Source: Earliella scabrosa | Lineage: Eukaryota > Basidiomycota > Agaricomycetes > Polyporales > Polyporaceae | Assembly: GCA_022605405.1 (NCBI GenBank) | Contig: JABYQQ010000025.1 | Span: forward strand, 186,001 to 250,000 | DNA: 64,000 nt | Direction of reading: 5' to 3' | In this document: positions 48,571 through 60,996 of the stretch, one piece after another | How positions within the stretch are numbered: position 1 is the stretch's first letter | Layout of the letters: the number at the start of each line of letters is the position of its first letter | The notes under the pieces: generated by a model | What the model saw: the letters and a program-made list of their open reading frames with translations, nothing else | Database searches by the model: none | Told to the model about the DNA's origin: nothing | Translations under genes and position numbers: made by a program

Positions 48571-49280
48571 CTCTTCAGATCGGTCGCTGTTGGAGCACCC
48601 TCGCATGCACTGAATGAGTTACCGCACCAGTTCATAATCTATACATCGCGAAGCCGGCAGCTGATGGGCAGTGCTGCACTCATCTTGTCTGCTCCTCTTT
48701 TGATTCGCGCTGACTAGCATGCCAACATCTGAACCTGCGCATGTGCGGAAAGCTGCTCGCCGCGACTTGAAGGCTCCGAGCGCCTACGTGGCGTGGCGTA
48801 TACGCCACTCCAAGGTCGCAAGTCGACGACCAAACGGAGCAGATGGTACGTATACTGCGTCCGTTGCATAGCTGCATGACCTGACATAACATCACAATTT
48901 GCCAAGTGCTATTCTACGCAGATACTACTAGACCTAACATCGACAGGAGCATCAGACCGACAGCTCAATGCTCATCGACTTGCGCCACACCTCTCTCAGT
49001 CTGCGGGACGCGACTTAAATCTGCTCAGTCGAGCGCACGCGTATGAAGTCGCGTCACGGAAGCCCCTCTCCTCGCGAGATGAGTCAGCGTTCCAATGTTG
49101 AACTATGCAAACGCACCATTCCAACTCGGCATCGGCATCGCCACGCCTCCTGGCGCTTGCACCTGCCCTCCATAACAAGACCCCGTCCAAGACAACAAAT
49201 GACCTTCCCTCCTCGAACCTGTCTTGCATTTTCGTCTCACTCGTCTCCCTCTCGCACCTCCAGATAACATACCTCCTCTC
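48571..49280. other. Upstream region of head+WD40 copy 2
   Basis: About 710 bp between the dynamin relic and the start of the head+WD40 gene. No gene is supported; it presumably carries the promoter. Confidence 0.45.
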
Positions 49281-51913
49281 ATGGACACTCCATCCATTGT
49301 CGAGCATCGCATTCGGTGCGCTTGGGACATCTACGCCGAGGCATTGTATCCCCTCGGCCACGGGTACCCTCTCTGGAATCCCAGTATTGATCCCACTGCC
49401 AGCGTGGTAGATCTCTGCGACGTCGGCTGGCTGAAGAAAGGCGGGCTCATGCAGCTGTTCAACGCTAGGAGAAATGCGAACGAGCAGCCCGTCCGGCGTG
49501 GCGTCCCACCCTCTTTTGTCCCTTTCAATCCTCCCAATCTCCCAGCCTCGGGTCCTGCCCAGCGATGGGGACCTTCGCTGCTCTGTAGCCGTCACACATC
49601 CGTGGTGGACGCCGCACTCGCAGCATCAGCAGAGACAGAAGATGGAGCGTGAGTGCCTCTATACGGTCACGGTGGCGTCGATCGCTGAGCCCTGCACGTC
49701 TACCCTCGTCTCCTGCAGATCTCTCCCGTTGCAAGTCGCATCCGGCGAGAGAACCTATTCCGTTAGCCTCGAAGCAGAATCGGGTGCCTTCCTCGACTTC
49801 GGCCCTTGCGCCGAGTCGCGCGACATCGACATCGAGGGGAAGCGCCACATCGTGGCGTACATCCGCGAGAACCTCGCTCACTGGTACGACTTTGCCACCA
49901 ACATGATGGGCTACGAACTTCAGGAAGACGACCTCTTCTTCATCTCCGGCACTACCTTGACGACCTCGTGGACCGTCGCCGCATTCCACGAGCAGCGCGT
50001 ACATGGCCCCAGATCGCGGGGTCGTACCCCCGCCGCCCTGGGTGTAGCAGGGACCGAGTCCGAGCTGAAGCAGCCGGCGAATCAGTGCATCTTCATTCAT
50101 TACTACAAAGCGAAGCGCAGGACCGACCATCCCAGTGCCATGACTGTGGACGTGGATGGCGAACTAACCTTTGATATTGACATTGTTCCCGATTCCTTGG
50201 ATATAGAAGCACTGGGCTGCGAGACGGTGGCCGACGATCAGGTCGGTCCTCCCCAGCCGAGCTACACTTCTTGCGTCCCCGGTGTGGCTGACCGTCTTCC
50301 CTCTCTCTTCCTTTTTGATCCTAGGTATACGACCCTGTGAAGGACCTGCTTGACTACATTCTTGCGGTATGCCACCGATTGCAGCTGTCCGTCCGGCTGC
50401 GCTGCTCACTAGCCTGCCAGAATTCTGAAGCCTCGATGGCGATCGCATCTGATCGGGACCTCTACTCAATGTTCAAGGTTGGTGCACGCCCCTCTGCCAA
50501 GTCCTGCTCCTCGCGATCTGACATGGAGTGCTCGCAGGATCAAGAGTTCCCTCACGACATTGCGAGGGCACTACGAGAACGTAACCCGCAGATCAACGTT
50601 GATGAATACGGAGGTTCGTCCACTCACCTAAGCGCTGCTCGCGCCGATCGAGGATCTGACTGCTAGGCTCTTAGTAGTCGGCACCGTAGCACTCGATCTT
50701 CCTCCTGAGTCACTGATGCCTGGAGATGCTATGACTCTCAATGACCCCAGTGCTGAGGAGGGGTTAGGCGATGCCCCTCCAGGGGACGCAGCCCCTAACG
50801 AACAACGTAGGTTCTAGCACTTCTGCCTTCCCATCTAGATAGCTCACAACACTTGCGGGCCCACAATAAGCACCAGCAGGCCTTCAACAAGTAGCGGCGG
50901 GTCATGCGCCGACGCTAGTTCACGATGGTGCAGTGACCGCGCTGGCCTACTCTCCGGATGGCGGATACGCTGCGAGCGGCTCCGAGGACACCACGATCAT
51001 TGTCTGGAACGCCCACGAGAACAGCCCGATGTACCAGAAATCCGACTACAAGGACACCGTCTCCGCACTCGCATTTTCTCGCGATGGCCGCATCCTCGCT
51101 ACGGGCTCGAACGACGAGGAGATCATCATCTGGCAGGTTCACGGAGGCGTCAAGATGAGGACCATCAAAAACGGCGTCCCCATCCATGCTCTCGGGTACA
51201 CGCCCGACGGCTCCATGCTCATCGCGGGCGGGTACGACGGCTCGCTGAGCATCTACAACGCGGAGACGTACGAACCGATGGCTACGATCAGGAAGCACTT
51301 CGCAGTCATCACCTTCATTGTGTTCTCCCCCGATGGTCGATTCATGGCCACGGGCGGGACGGAGAGCGAGGCCCACGTCTGGGAACTCGCGTCGCTCGGG
51401 CAGGGAGTGCCCAAGTCGAGCCTCCAAGGCCACAAAGGCATGGTCTGCAACGTCGCGTTCTCCCCCGACGGACGGCGAATCATCACCGCGTCCGACGACG
51501 GGAGCAGCCGCGTGTGGAAGGCCGAGACGGGCGAGGCCCACGTCATCCTGCACGAACACACCGGGCCCGTGTGGTGCGTTGCATTCTCGGCGGACGGAAA
51601 GCAGGTCGCATCGGGCTCGAGCGACTCGACGGTGAAGATCTGCGACTCGTACAGCGGCGAGCGGGCGCTTTCGCTCGACGGGCACGATAACATGATCAAC
51701 TCCGTCGCATTCTCGCCCGGGGGCAAGTTCATCGCGTCGGCGGCGTCGGACAACACAGTGCGGCTGTGGAACGCGGAGGACGGGTCGCTCACTGCGACGT
51801 TCAACGAGCATAGCGACAACGTTACGACGGTGATGTTTGGGCCGGACGACGCGACGCTCGCGTCGGGCTCGCACGACGGCACCGTTCGAATCAGGACGAT
51901 CACAGATATCTGA
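49281..51913 (+). CDS. Head-domain + WD40 beta-propeller protein, copy 2
   Basis: Collinear with the gene at 8592-11335. Exon 1 (from 49281, MDTPSIVEHRIRCAWDIYAE) holds LGHGYPLWNP and DVGWLKKGGLMQLFNARR. Exon 2 has SGAFLDFGP, HWYDFATNMMGYEL and SGTTLTTSW. Short exons follow: VYDPVKDLLDYILA, SEASMAIASDRDLYSMFK, FPHDIARALRERNPQINVDEYGG, and a linker VALDLPPESLMPGDAM. The final exon is a seven-bladed WD40 propeller. The propeller differs from copy 1 at only about 26 of 326 residues, while the head is much more diverged (roughly 60% identical by eye). No function is known for the head. A dynamin fragment converges on it, as in arm 1. Confidence 0.86.
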
Positions 51914-52135
51914 GTCCTGAACGGCACTCCAATAACTCGATGCTCGTCTTGCCAGAGAGATCAGTCTCTTCTCTTCATCTCTCTAACCCTTTGACATGTG
52001 GATTGTGCATGCCACAGCACGTGCATTTATGGAGGAACTTGGATCTACATGATGTTGTTCTATATCGGAAGCAGCATATAAGTTCCAGTGTCGAAGCTTG
52101 TCCTCCTATAGTCATGCGAGGTAGTTTGAGGTCCG

Positions 52136-52384
52136 TTACACATGTTGCAGACCGAAATCGATGAGTGCTCTCTGGACGCTCTGGAGGCTTTTCTGAGTGA
52201 GAACCTCCCACCGAAGAGACACAACGCTCGGTTCTTCCGCGATGTACACCGCACATCTGCCAGTGGTACCGGCGTTCGAAGAGCCCAAGCCGAGCTTCTC
52301 GAACGAGACGGCCTGGAGTGACTCAGCGAATGCGTAGAGGAAATGACTGTCAGTAGAGAGGGGAATGTAGTCGACGACGCGATG
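52136..52384 (-). pseudogene. Dynamin GED fragment (relative of copy 2)
   Basis: VVDYIPLSTDSHFLYAFAESLQAVSFEKLGLGSSN and EEPSVVSLRWEVLT match the last exon of the gene ending at 8322. The original stop is changed so that the frame runs on by three residues. No upstream dynamin exon precedes it. Homology extends into the 3' flank toward the WD40 gene, mirroring 8323-8470. Confidence 0.85.
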
Positions 52385-52582
52385 CAACAGAAGAGCGCAT
52401 CATGTTCATCGTTGCATACGAGAAGAGGTCAAAGCACACCTTGTGCGCGACGTGCAAGGAACCACAGTGAGAATCACATAGTACACTATATTCAACATGG
52501 AACGATGACATCGAATTGCAGCAGATACAAGCAGCACAGCGGAGATACCAGTCCCTTGGCATCTGTATGAGTTCCGCACGAA

Positions 52583-55500
52583 TCACAACCCGAAGTTGAC
52601 GAGCGCCTTATACACGTCCTCAAGGCGCTCCTTCTTGGCCACGAGCTCCTCCCGGCGCGCGACAATGCTCGGGTCCTCCACGAGGTACGACCTGCACCGC
52701 TCCCGCGCGTTGAGCGCGCCCAGCCCGAGCTTCTCGTACAGCACGCGATGGAGCGTCGCCGAGAACTCGTACATGAAGTGCTGGTCGACCGCGAACATCA
52801 CGTAGTCGACGATGCGCTAGAGTCAAGGTGCAAGCTCAGCAGTCAGAATTTGATCACACATGAATGAAAGGGGAGACACACCTTGTACGAGATGTCGAAG
52901 TACGCGCGGACCTCGGCCATGAGCTCGAGCACCTCCTGATGCTCGTCGTGTACGGGGGCCACGAGCTTCGCAAGGTCTTCCGCCTTGACGTGCAACCCCA
53001 ATTTCGCGAGCGCGGCAAGCGCCTCCTGCTCGTGCGCCGCTCGGTCAGCTGCGCTGCCAGCGGCGGTGGGTGTCGATCCGGCCGGGGAAGAGCTGGGCGG
53101 AGCGGCGCTCGGGGGTGCGGGAGGTGGCTGAGAGTAGGCGGACGACGACGGCGCGGCGCGGGGTGAAGGCGTAGACGTTCCAGATGTCTGTGTTGGCTTG
53201 CCGGGGAAATAAGGCTTCGGGGTCGCCGTCGCCGTCGCCGTGGTGGCGGTCTGTCCCCCGAACGCTCCCGCGTGTTGAGATGACTTGGGGCCATGGGAGG
53301 GAAATGTCCCGCCAAACGCTGCTGGTGGTGGGTGAGATCGGATACTTAATTCACGGAAGACTCAAAACATACAGTTTTGTGATGCTCCTGTGCTCGGACC
53401 AGCATTTGCTCCGAATGTGAAGGGGATCGACGGCGGCGGAACGTGACCGAACAAAGGCGTCTGCGCGTCGGGAGATGGCGTTCCAAACGTTGCTGACGCA
53501 GAGGTGGAATTCGACGTCGTCCCCGACTGCTGCTGGTTCACGTTTGGGGTCCCAAACAGAGGCGGCTTTGTCGTACCCTGGGCGGGGTCACAAGTGTATG
53601 CGCCCTGGTAGGTCGACAGGCACTGTGAGCGCTTCTCGGCAAGGTCCTCGACGTTCTGCGTGTCCTGGAACGTGGCCTCGTAGGAGAGCAACGTCCGGAT
53701 GGCGGCTACCGCCTTCTCTGCGTGCGCGTTCGTTTGCTCCTTGACGACGGGGCTAGCCGAGCGTGCAGACATCTCATCAATGGCTCTCCAACATGACATG
53801 AGGCGGTGTTACATACCTCACGACAGCTTTCAGGTTCCCGTATTGCCGGAACTGCTGTTCAATCTGCGCGAGGAGGAAGGCGTCGATGGTCCGCTGCACT
53901 GCATCGAAGCATGCCAGAGCCGACTGCTCCCACGTCTTCTGGAAGTCCCGGATAAGAGACACTTTTGCGGCGTACGGAACGTTGTTGGGCAGCTCGCGGG
54001 TGACGTGCCTGAAAACACAAGGATAGGATACGGGTGAGCCATCGAACCAACAAAAAGAGAGAATATGACGCACTGTAGAATGCGATCCTTGACGTCCCTC
54101 AGATACATCATTTGTCCCCGGTGAGGACCGGCCGGCGGGAGGTACTGCTTGCTAAAGTCCGCGCATTCCTGCGACAATAGATTCTCAGGATGGAAGGGGA
54201 CAAAGGGAGGCGCGGTCTGCCTGATCTGGTCTTTGAACACCGCGTAGGTCTTCTTGTTGCTCTGCACGAGCTCCGCGAACAGCGGGGAACCACGCATGTG
54301 CGCCTTGATGTCGTCGCAGAAGTCCATGAGGATTGTGTTGACGAAAGAACAGGGCTCGGTGGAGATCGCACGAGGGAGTGCGTCGATCTGCTTCTTGCAT
54401 TCTCTCAGCTGCTGCTCGACGTCGCCCATGATCTTCGGAAGCCTATCCCGAGTTTAGTGTAAGACAAGAGCGACAGAGCGAGATGCATGGAGCCAACTCA
54501 CGAGTCGCGTATGAGCTGGGTGAGCAGCTCGCTAAGATACGTCACGAGCGCGGGAGTTCCGCAGCGCTCTCGGCGGGAGGATGTCGACCAGGGAGAGGCA
54601 GTATTGAAGAAGTCCGCCTCTGCAGCGCGCGCATCCTCGTCCGTAATTCCCTCGAGACGCTCCTTGTTGCTTGGAAGCCGCGTGCAGAAGTACCCGTGCT
54701 TGGTCGCATGAATGTTTCCCTCGAGAACCTCCAACCATCGTTGTTCCTTCTCCACGGACGGGACGATGTCGGCTTTCGTCAGGACTCCTACATCAACGAA
54801 TCAACCAAAGTTTGACGATGACGAAGGAGTGCTTCAAACCGATGGTACGCGAGCCATTAGGATCAGCCTGCTTAGCAAGCAGTGCTGCAGCTTGGTTCTC
54901 AATGTCGTCTGCAGCGGTGGTGTCAATCGTTGAGCAAGAGACCCACTCTTACATACGACGTACCGTTCATGGCAATGGTAACCAAAATGAGGGAGTTTCC
55001 AACGAGGTACGATTGGACCAGATCTTTCACGAGCCGCACATAGCGTCCCTCCGGATCGTTCTCGAGGTAGTGGATGATGCCTGTAGATTCATGTTAGCGT
55101 CACGAAGGCCTCACCAAGAGACGTATGCCCCACTACGTACCCGGCAAATCGACGAAGGACAAGTCAACCAGATCTGGACCAGACAGATCGATGCAGACCA
55201 CGTTCTTCGAGAACAATGCGGTCTTCGGCGCGGCAAGACGGCGCAGCTCATCATCACTCATGGTGACGAATTGCGAGACATCAAGGTGCGGGTGCAGCAC
55301 CGCGGCCTGGGCGCGACGCAGCATCGGCTCCATGTCTTCCTTCTTGACAATGCGCGGACCGAAGAGCACTTCCTTGACGTCCTTGCGCTTGGAGCCCGAG
55401 GCTTCGTACTCGTAGCGAATAGAGATCTGGCCACTCCAAGAGTCGGACGCCGCAGAGCGGGTGAGTCGGATCTCCATCGGGCTACGAGTCGACGTTCCCA

Positions 55501-55841
55501 CATCTCGGGGAACTGCCACCTGGGAGTACTTTTAGTATAGTCGACCATTGGCGGAAGAAGGGCCACATACCCCGGATACGGCTGTAACAAGACTCGACTT
55601 GCCCGCGCTCTGGTTCCCGATGAGAACGATTCGAGGAAGGTCTACAACAGTTTGTCCTCTAGTACAACGCAAATTATCAGCACTTTGGGTGACAAAGTCA
55701 AAGGCCATCGGACACATACCCCTTCGCGCGCATACGGTTCACGACGTCATGGAGCTCCTTCGCGAACTTACCGTACCGGGTGTCTGCGAATAGCATCCGA
55801 GTACTTGTGGTGGATGAGGTGTGTTCCTGCGAGGGCAGCAT
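52583..55841 (-). CDS. Dynamin-like GTPase with FG/Pro-rich linker
   Basis: A complete multi-exon gene with start at 55841 (MLPSQEHTS...; an in-frame Met at RMLFADTRYGKFAKE also exists). It has G1 GNQSAGKSS, G3 DLPG, G4 TKAD-like after an intron near 54780, a stalk (LMEQQLRECKKQIDAL region, DFCDDIKAHM, VTRELPNNVPYAAK), and a C-terminal effector domain ending KALVNFGL. Between stalk and effector domain is a long Ser/Thr/Pro-rich linker (about 53040-53620) with repeated FGTP, LFG, FTFG and AFGG motifs and a poly-AT stretch, split by an intron. The two tandem dynamins of arm 1 have only a short linker here. Such FG motifs are typical of nucleoporins and disordered binding regions. It is clearly more diverged from the tandem pair than they are from each other. 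Confidence 0.88.
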
Positions 55842-57072
55842 TCGAAACAAGATGAGCAAGCACAAGTGCAGGAACGATGGGAGTGGCGAGTCCAGGACGA
55901 GTGGCGACGGTAGGTTGCGTCTAGTTGGAATCTGCAGCGCGTTCGCCGTCCTTTAAGCAGATGTAATGACAAAGGGGCGATAGTGTGAACGTAATCTGGC
56001 ATAGCACATTGTCCTCGTTAGCGAACAACAATCCCGCTCAGCCGTCAAAGTGTCAAAAGACACAGCACGCATGGGAACAAAGTCAGACGGTGCGTGTGAA
56101 TCGCCCTCAGTATGTCCATTCGCAGCCCTCACAACCGTCGGCATGACCGTGATTACAGGACGTGGTACCTTGTCGATCACGTCTCTCAAGAACGACGGGG
56201 GAAAAGTAATGCAAGAGGAGGAAAGGATTTGGGCATGAAAGACTTGGGGTGTAGATGGGCATTGGCAGAACTGTCTGGGTCGCCCAGATGTTCGCTAAAA
56301 CGTACGGGGTGTGGGACTGTGGAACAAGCTAATTGCGGGACGTCACCTATAGTTGAAACTTGAAGACGAAAAGAGTCTTGTTAATATTCTCCAGCTAGGT
56401 ATTCACCCTAGCTCTTCTGCATATTCCCCGCTGCGGCTGTGCATCTCACTGGAAGTACTGCGTTGCCTCGGCTGGTGCACGCCCAGGGCGAAAGACAAGC
56501 AATGAAGCATACCAGTAGCTCCAACGCCTTTACATCAGCCATTTCTCCATTGGGTTCACGCACTTGGAAGAGTATGAGCCAATCGTAGCAGACTTGCCAT
56601 CCACCATTGTCAGGCGGACGAGAGCCTGAGCGCTGGCAGTCGAATCGTTGCTGATCATTGACGACTCGACCTAGCTTGCTATGTCGTCTCTGGGGTGAAC
56701 TGTTGCGATCAAGACAAAAAATAAAGCACAGGTACAGGCCGTCGAGACAAATGTCAAGAAAGAAAGTCGATAGATTCAAATGCAGAGAACGAGAGAAGGT
56801 GAACATCTTCAGCCTGAGGAACGTGATGCTGGCCATCGCGCTTAGTCACAGTGCACGTGGGTGCACTGTCACTGCCGATCGTCACGCGTCGGCGCTCTCC
56901 AGGCCGCGGTCTATGTAGCCTTCGTCACACTCAGCATGATGAAGCGATTGCGCTCAGAAGCAACAAGCGATACATGTATTGTTAATGACGGGAACACTCA
57001 GACTTCAAGTTCAAGTAAGGACTGGTAGAAGATTATAAGGAATGTATCGGAGGCAACAGCACCGCGCTGTCC
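55842..57072. other. Intergenic region between dynamin and sulfatase genes
   Basis: About 1.2 kb holding the promoter of the dynamin gene and the 3' flank of the sulfatase gene. A 142-residue minus-strand frame at 56408-56836 lacks recognisable features and is not called. Confidence 0.5.
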
Positions 57073-59477
57073 TCACGCGTAGTAAGCATAGTAGTCCTGC
57101 ACGCCCGCCTGCGCCTGCTTGAGCTCCTCATCCGTCAACTCCCTCCCAGACTCCTCCACTGCATCCTCACCCTCGAACTTCTCCCCATGCATCCCCGTGT
57201 TCAAGCTCTCCGCTAGATCGTCGTCCGCGACCTTGCTCGACTTTCTCGACTGTTCGTCGATGCCGACCGCGTCCGTCGGCCGGCGGAACGGGCTGCCCAA
57301 CATTGGCCCCTCCACCGGCGGGTAGAACGGCTCCTCGTTTTCCACGAGCTGGAAGTCGAGACACTCCCCGAACTCGACGCGCGGCAGCCCCGCGTAGAAG
57401 TCGTCGTACTTGCTGTCGAGCGCGTCCCGGAGGTTCGCGACGGACCCGTCCGGGTGGAGGATCGACCACGGCACGCGGCACCCGTCCTGCGTGCACGACT
57501 TGTACGCGAGCAGGAGGCCGTTCAGCCGGCTGACCAGCCCCGCGTTCTCAGGCGCCTCGAGATCGAGCGGCGAGAGCTCGTACGGGTCCGCCTTAGTGCA
57601 TATTCTCGGTCAGCGGTGCTGTCGCATGGGCGCGCGAGAGACATACCACGGTGTCGTACGCCTCGGTCTCGTTGGTGCACCAGTGCGAGTACAGGTAGCC
57701 GTACCCGTCCCCGACGATCCGCACCGTCTTGTACGTGTTGCGCGGGTCCGAGGTCGGCCGCTTGCCGTTCAGGCTCGCCTCGATGCCTGCTGAGCCCCAG
57801 TATTCGATCTGGATCGCCTCCGGAGGTGGGCTGAGGGTCAGGGTGTCTGCGGTCCAGTACGCGCTCAGATCGTGCCCGTCGAGGAAGGTCGGCCATTGGT
57901 CCTCCGGTAGCCCGGCGAGGGTCAGGATGGTCGGTGCGAGGTCGACGTGGTGGGACGGGAGACCGGAGCGGCCTGGTTCACAGCAAGTCGTCAGGTATGT
58001 CTCTGAGATACGCACGAGAGGAACGCCTACCCTGTGGGATCCCGGGTCCGCGGATGATGAAGGGAACCTGAGTGTCCTCGCGGTACGGCAGAGATTTCCC
58101 AGCAACGACGCGATGCTGCCCGAGGTGGTACCCGTGGTCGGCGCTGAAGATCACGTAGGTGTTCTCGAGCTCGCCCGCTTCCTCTAGGAGGTCGAGCAGA
58201 TCATGGAACATCTCGTTGATCCCCGTCAGGGCCTGCGCGCGGCGCCGGTAGGTCTCGTCGCTAAACGCGATCGTCGCCTCGTCCATGAGGGGCAGCTCGC
58301 CGACCCAGGAGGGCTTGCGCTGGATCTCCGGGTTGAAGTTAGGGGTGCGCGGAGCTTTCAGACCCGGGTAGAGGTCGGCGTGCCGTTTGAGGGGTACAGG
58401 TGGCCATGTCCCGGTCTGTTAAGAAGAGGGGAGCATATAGCGGGTGGGGAGATACCTGACGTTGGGAGAGAAACTCACGATGTTGACTTGCTGGTGAGGG
58501 GAGGTGGGTGCGACGGTGAGGTACCATGGCTCGTCACCCGCCATCAGCTCTTTCAGTCGCTTCGTGCTGCAGAAAGATGCGTGAGTACGGTGCTTGCCCT
58601 GTCGAGCGAGGAGAGAAGTACATACGCTTTGGCGCGAATAACGTCCGTCTGGTGCTGGGGATAGTAGAACGGCAGCCGTCCTGTGGAAGCAGGTCACTCG
58701 CTGATCAATCTACAGGTATGAGTAGATCCTCACCGTTTGTCGAGAAGATGGGGACGTTGTACTGATACGTGTACGGGTCCAACTACAACGAAGGTCGCGC
58801 GGTAAGTCTAAGCGGCACAAGCTCGATGGTCAAGGTCAAGACGCATGCGTACCAGACCATCAAAGTGATCCCAGCCTTTGGGAGTCTTGAAGTAGTTCAA
58901 AGGAGTGTAGCCGTTCATCAGCTTTCCGATGTCTGTCCGGTCACTAGGTCAGGAGGCAATGCGCTCTAGTGCGGATGGATCGACTCACACTCTGTGCGAT
59001 AACCTGCGCGCTTGAGCCAATGCGGAAGATAGTCCTCATCCTGGCCGCTCGCGACCCATTTTTCGTATCCTCCACTGCCAAACAACGTCACGTCAGGACT
59101 AGCGGGTGGTTTAACTAGGTGTACACGTACCCGGGAGCGAACACATGGGTAATGTTCGTGTTGTGGGCATGTTGGCCGCGAAGAAGCGCAACCCGGGATG
59201 GGCAGCACAGCGCCACGGTCGCATGGTGGTTGTCGAACGTAAATCCTATATGTCACCGGCAGCCTTAAGAGCGGCGCATTCCCAGAGCCACAACATAACA
59301 CGCACCATTCTTCTGGACGCGTTCCGTGATGGCATCTACGTAGTCCAGCGATCCGAGCAGGAGGTCCTGGTCGTCCGTGAAGAAGAAGAGGACGTTGGGC
59401 GGCTTAGAGAGCACGCCAGGACAGGCGGCGAGCACTGTCCAAACGGCAGCGAGAGTCGCGAAAAAGAAAGGACGCAT
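57073..59477 (-). CDS. Secreted arylsulfatase-type sulfatase
   Basis: A multi-exon gene starting at 59477. MRPFFFATLAAVWTVLAACPGVLS is a clear signal peptide. NVLFFFTDDQD gives the N-terminal metal-binding Asp pair, and CCPSR (near 59200) is the C-x-P-S-R site where the Cys becomes formylglycine. Further motifs are HNTNITHVFAPG, SADHGYHLGQHR (His and Lys/Arg active-site region) and HVDLAPTILTLAGLP. The C-terminus ends QDYYAYYA. The family removes sulfate from esters outside the cell or in the secretory pathway. The substrate is open. All core motifs are present, so it should be active. Confidence 0.9.
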
Positions 59478-60312
59478 CGCCGGGGGAATAGGGCGAGCAG
59501 GAATCTGGCCATCGAGCTTGGAAGCATGGCGAAGTTAACAGACAGCGTCGGAACGTCTTCAGGTCAGCTACTTTGTGTGACCCATCCGGATCCCGTCCAG
59601 CGTTTGCTTAGCGAAGTGTCGGTGGGGGATAGAATGGTCGCAAGGGGCAAGTGCGCCCCAGCCGGCGGTATTGATGGAACGAACGGCTGGTCCATCAGAA
59701 CCGCGCGCAGTCAAGTCTTAAGAACTCGCTCTGGTCGGCTTTCCACTGCTTTCCAAGCCGACTCTGCGGAAGAGGTGACCGGCTGCATTGTCTATGACAT
59801 ATGATACCGTACAGTTGATTTTTGTTTTTCCTGTCATCCGTGATCTTCCTTGACGTGAGTCTGTGATAACATAAGATACGCCCCCAACTCTGTTATACGT
59901 TCGGAGTCTTCAGACATACCGCGGTCCATGGTTGTCGCACATGATGGTTGTCTTGGTCGTCCTGCGTCAGATTGCGTCACCCCGTCAGAGGAGCTTACCT
60001 AAGGATGCCGGCGCTAATACTTCCAACTTCGGACAACAGCCTGGGCGGCCCTGGCGGTTACCAACACTTGAACACTACTTACTTGAAACTTCCAACCGCT
60101 CACTCTCCTTGCGACGCATGTCAGTAGCAAGTGCCGGGAAGGGGATCCTACTCCATTGACTTTGAAAGGAATTCTCAGAGCTTTAGTTTATCACCGCGAA
60201 TGCGGTCGCGCCTGTTGAAGCTTGAAGCTTGAAGACGAAGGCTGCCGCGTGCCGAAGAGCCACCGCCACCCATCACTAGGTTACTGGTGGGCCGGAAGCG
60301 GGTCTTGCTATG
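59478..60312. other. Sulfatase upstream region
   Basis: No gene supported. It should include the sulfatase promoter. A short direct repeat TTGAAGCTTGAAGCTTGAAG occurs near 60217-60235. Confidence 0.45.
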
Positions 60313-60996
60313 TACAGTCTTATACCGGTCCTTGGGCCGCCCAAATTAAAATGCGCCTGCGCCTTCCCCTGTGCTTCCCCATACCTAAATCGGTGTCATC
60401 AATTCATTACGTATAGCTATGTACTGTGCACGTACACACTCTCAAGGCATTTCGAGGAGAAGTGTGCAAGATCGAGGCCAAACTTTGTCGATCTGTGTTA
60501 TCAAGACTGTGTCAATCCTTGGGCCACCCCCGAAAACAGTAATTTTGGGCGTCTCGAGGCGTTATCTCCTTTTGCCGAGGCTTACCGACATACAAGAAAG
60601 GCATATCAGTGAACAAGCGCTCATATTGAGGGAGCCGGATGCCACTCCTCCTCTTCTCACTTCGGCCACTATCCAACTGCGAGGCCGCACGCAAGTTAGT
60701 GTGCACCAATCCATTATATACATGTATAAGTAGAATTGGGAAAAGTTTGGATGTCCATAGTTGTGTCCATCTTACACGATCTCGCATTTCAATTTCAGTT
60801 TGACCCATGAATAGTGTAATGGTGTTGAGAACACGATCATTTGGAGAGTGTATACCTCGAAACTCTGAGAGTATCCACATGAGACAATGCATAATACGAT
60901 GCAAAAAAGATTGAGACCAAACGGTGGCGGGATGGCCGAGAAATAGCCAACTGGCCCAAGGAACCATGGTGGCCCAAGGACCGGTATAAGACTGTA
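60313..60996. mobile_element. Tc1/mariner-type MITE
   Basis: The ends 60315-60338 and 60971-60994 are perfect inverted copies starting CAGTCTTATACCGGTCCTTGGGCC, each flanked by TA. The TA duplication and CAGT termini are hallmarks of Tc1/mariner elements. Inside, further GGGCCACC/CCTTGGGCC motifs occur near both ends. A 177-residue frame inside (60512-61045, minus) shows no transposase motif, so the element is non-autonomous. Confidence 0.88.

Noticed and set aside
50915..51874. 319-residue minus-strand frame opposite head+WD40 copy 2
   Set aside because: Same reason: its conservation follows from the near-identical WD40 coding strand.
56460..56580. tRNA-like stretch (GGAGAAATGGCTGATG...AAGGCG) on the minus strand
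   Set aside because: It resembles a tRNA 5' half by eye, but no anticodon stem, T arm or matching acceptor end can be drawn.
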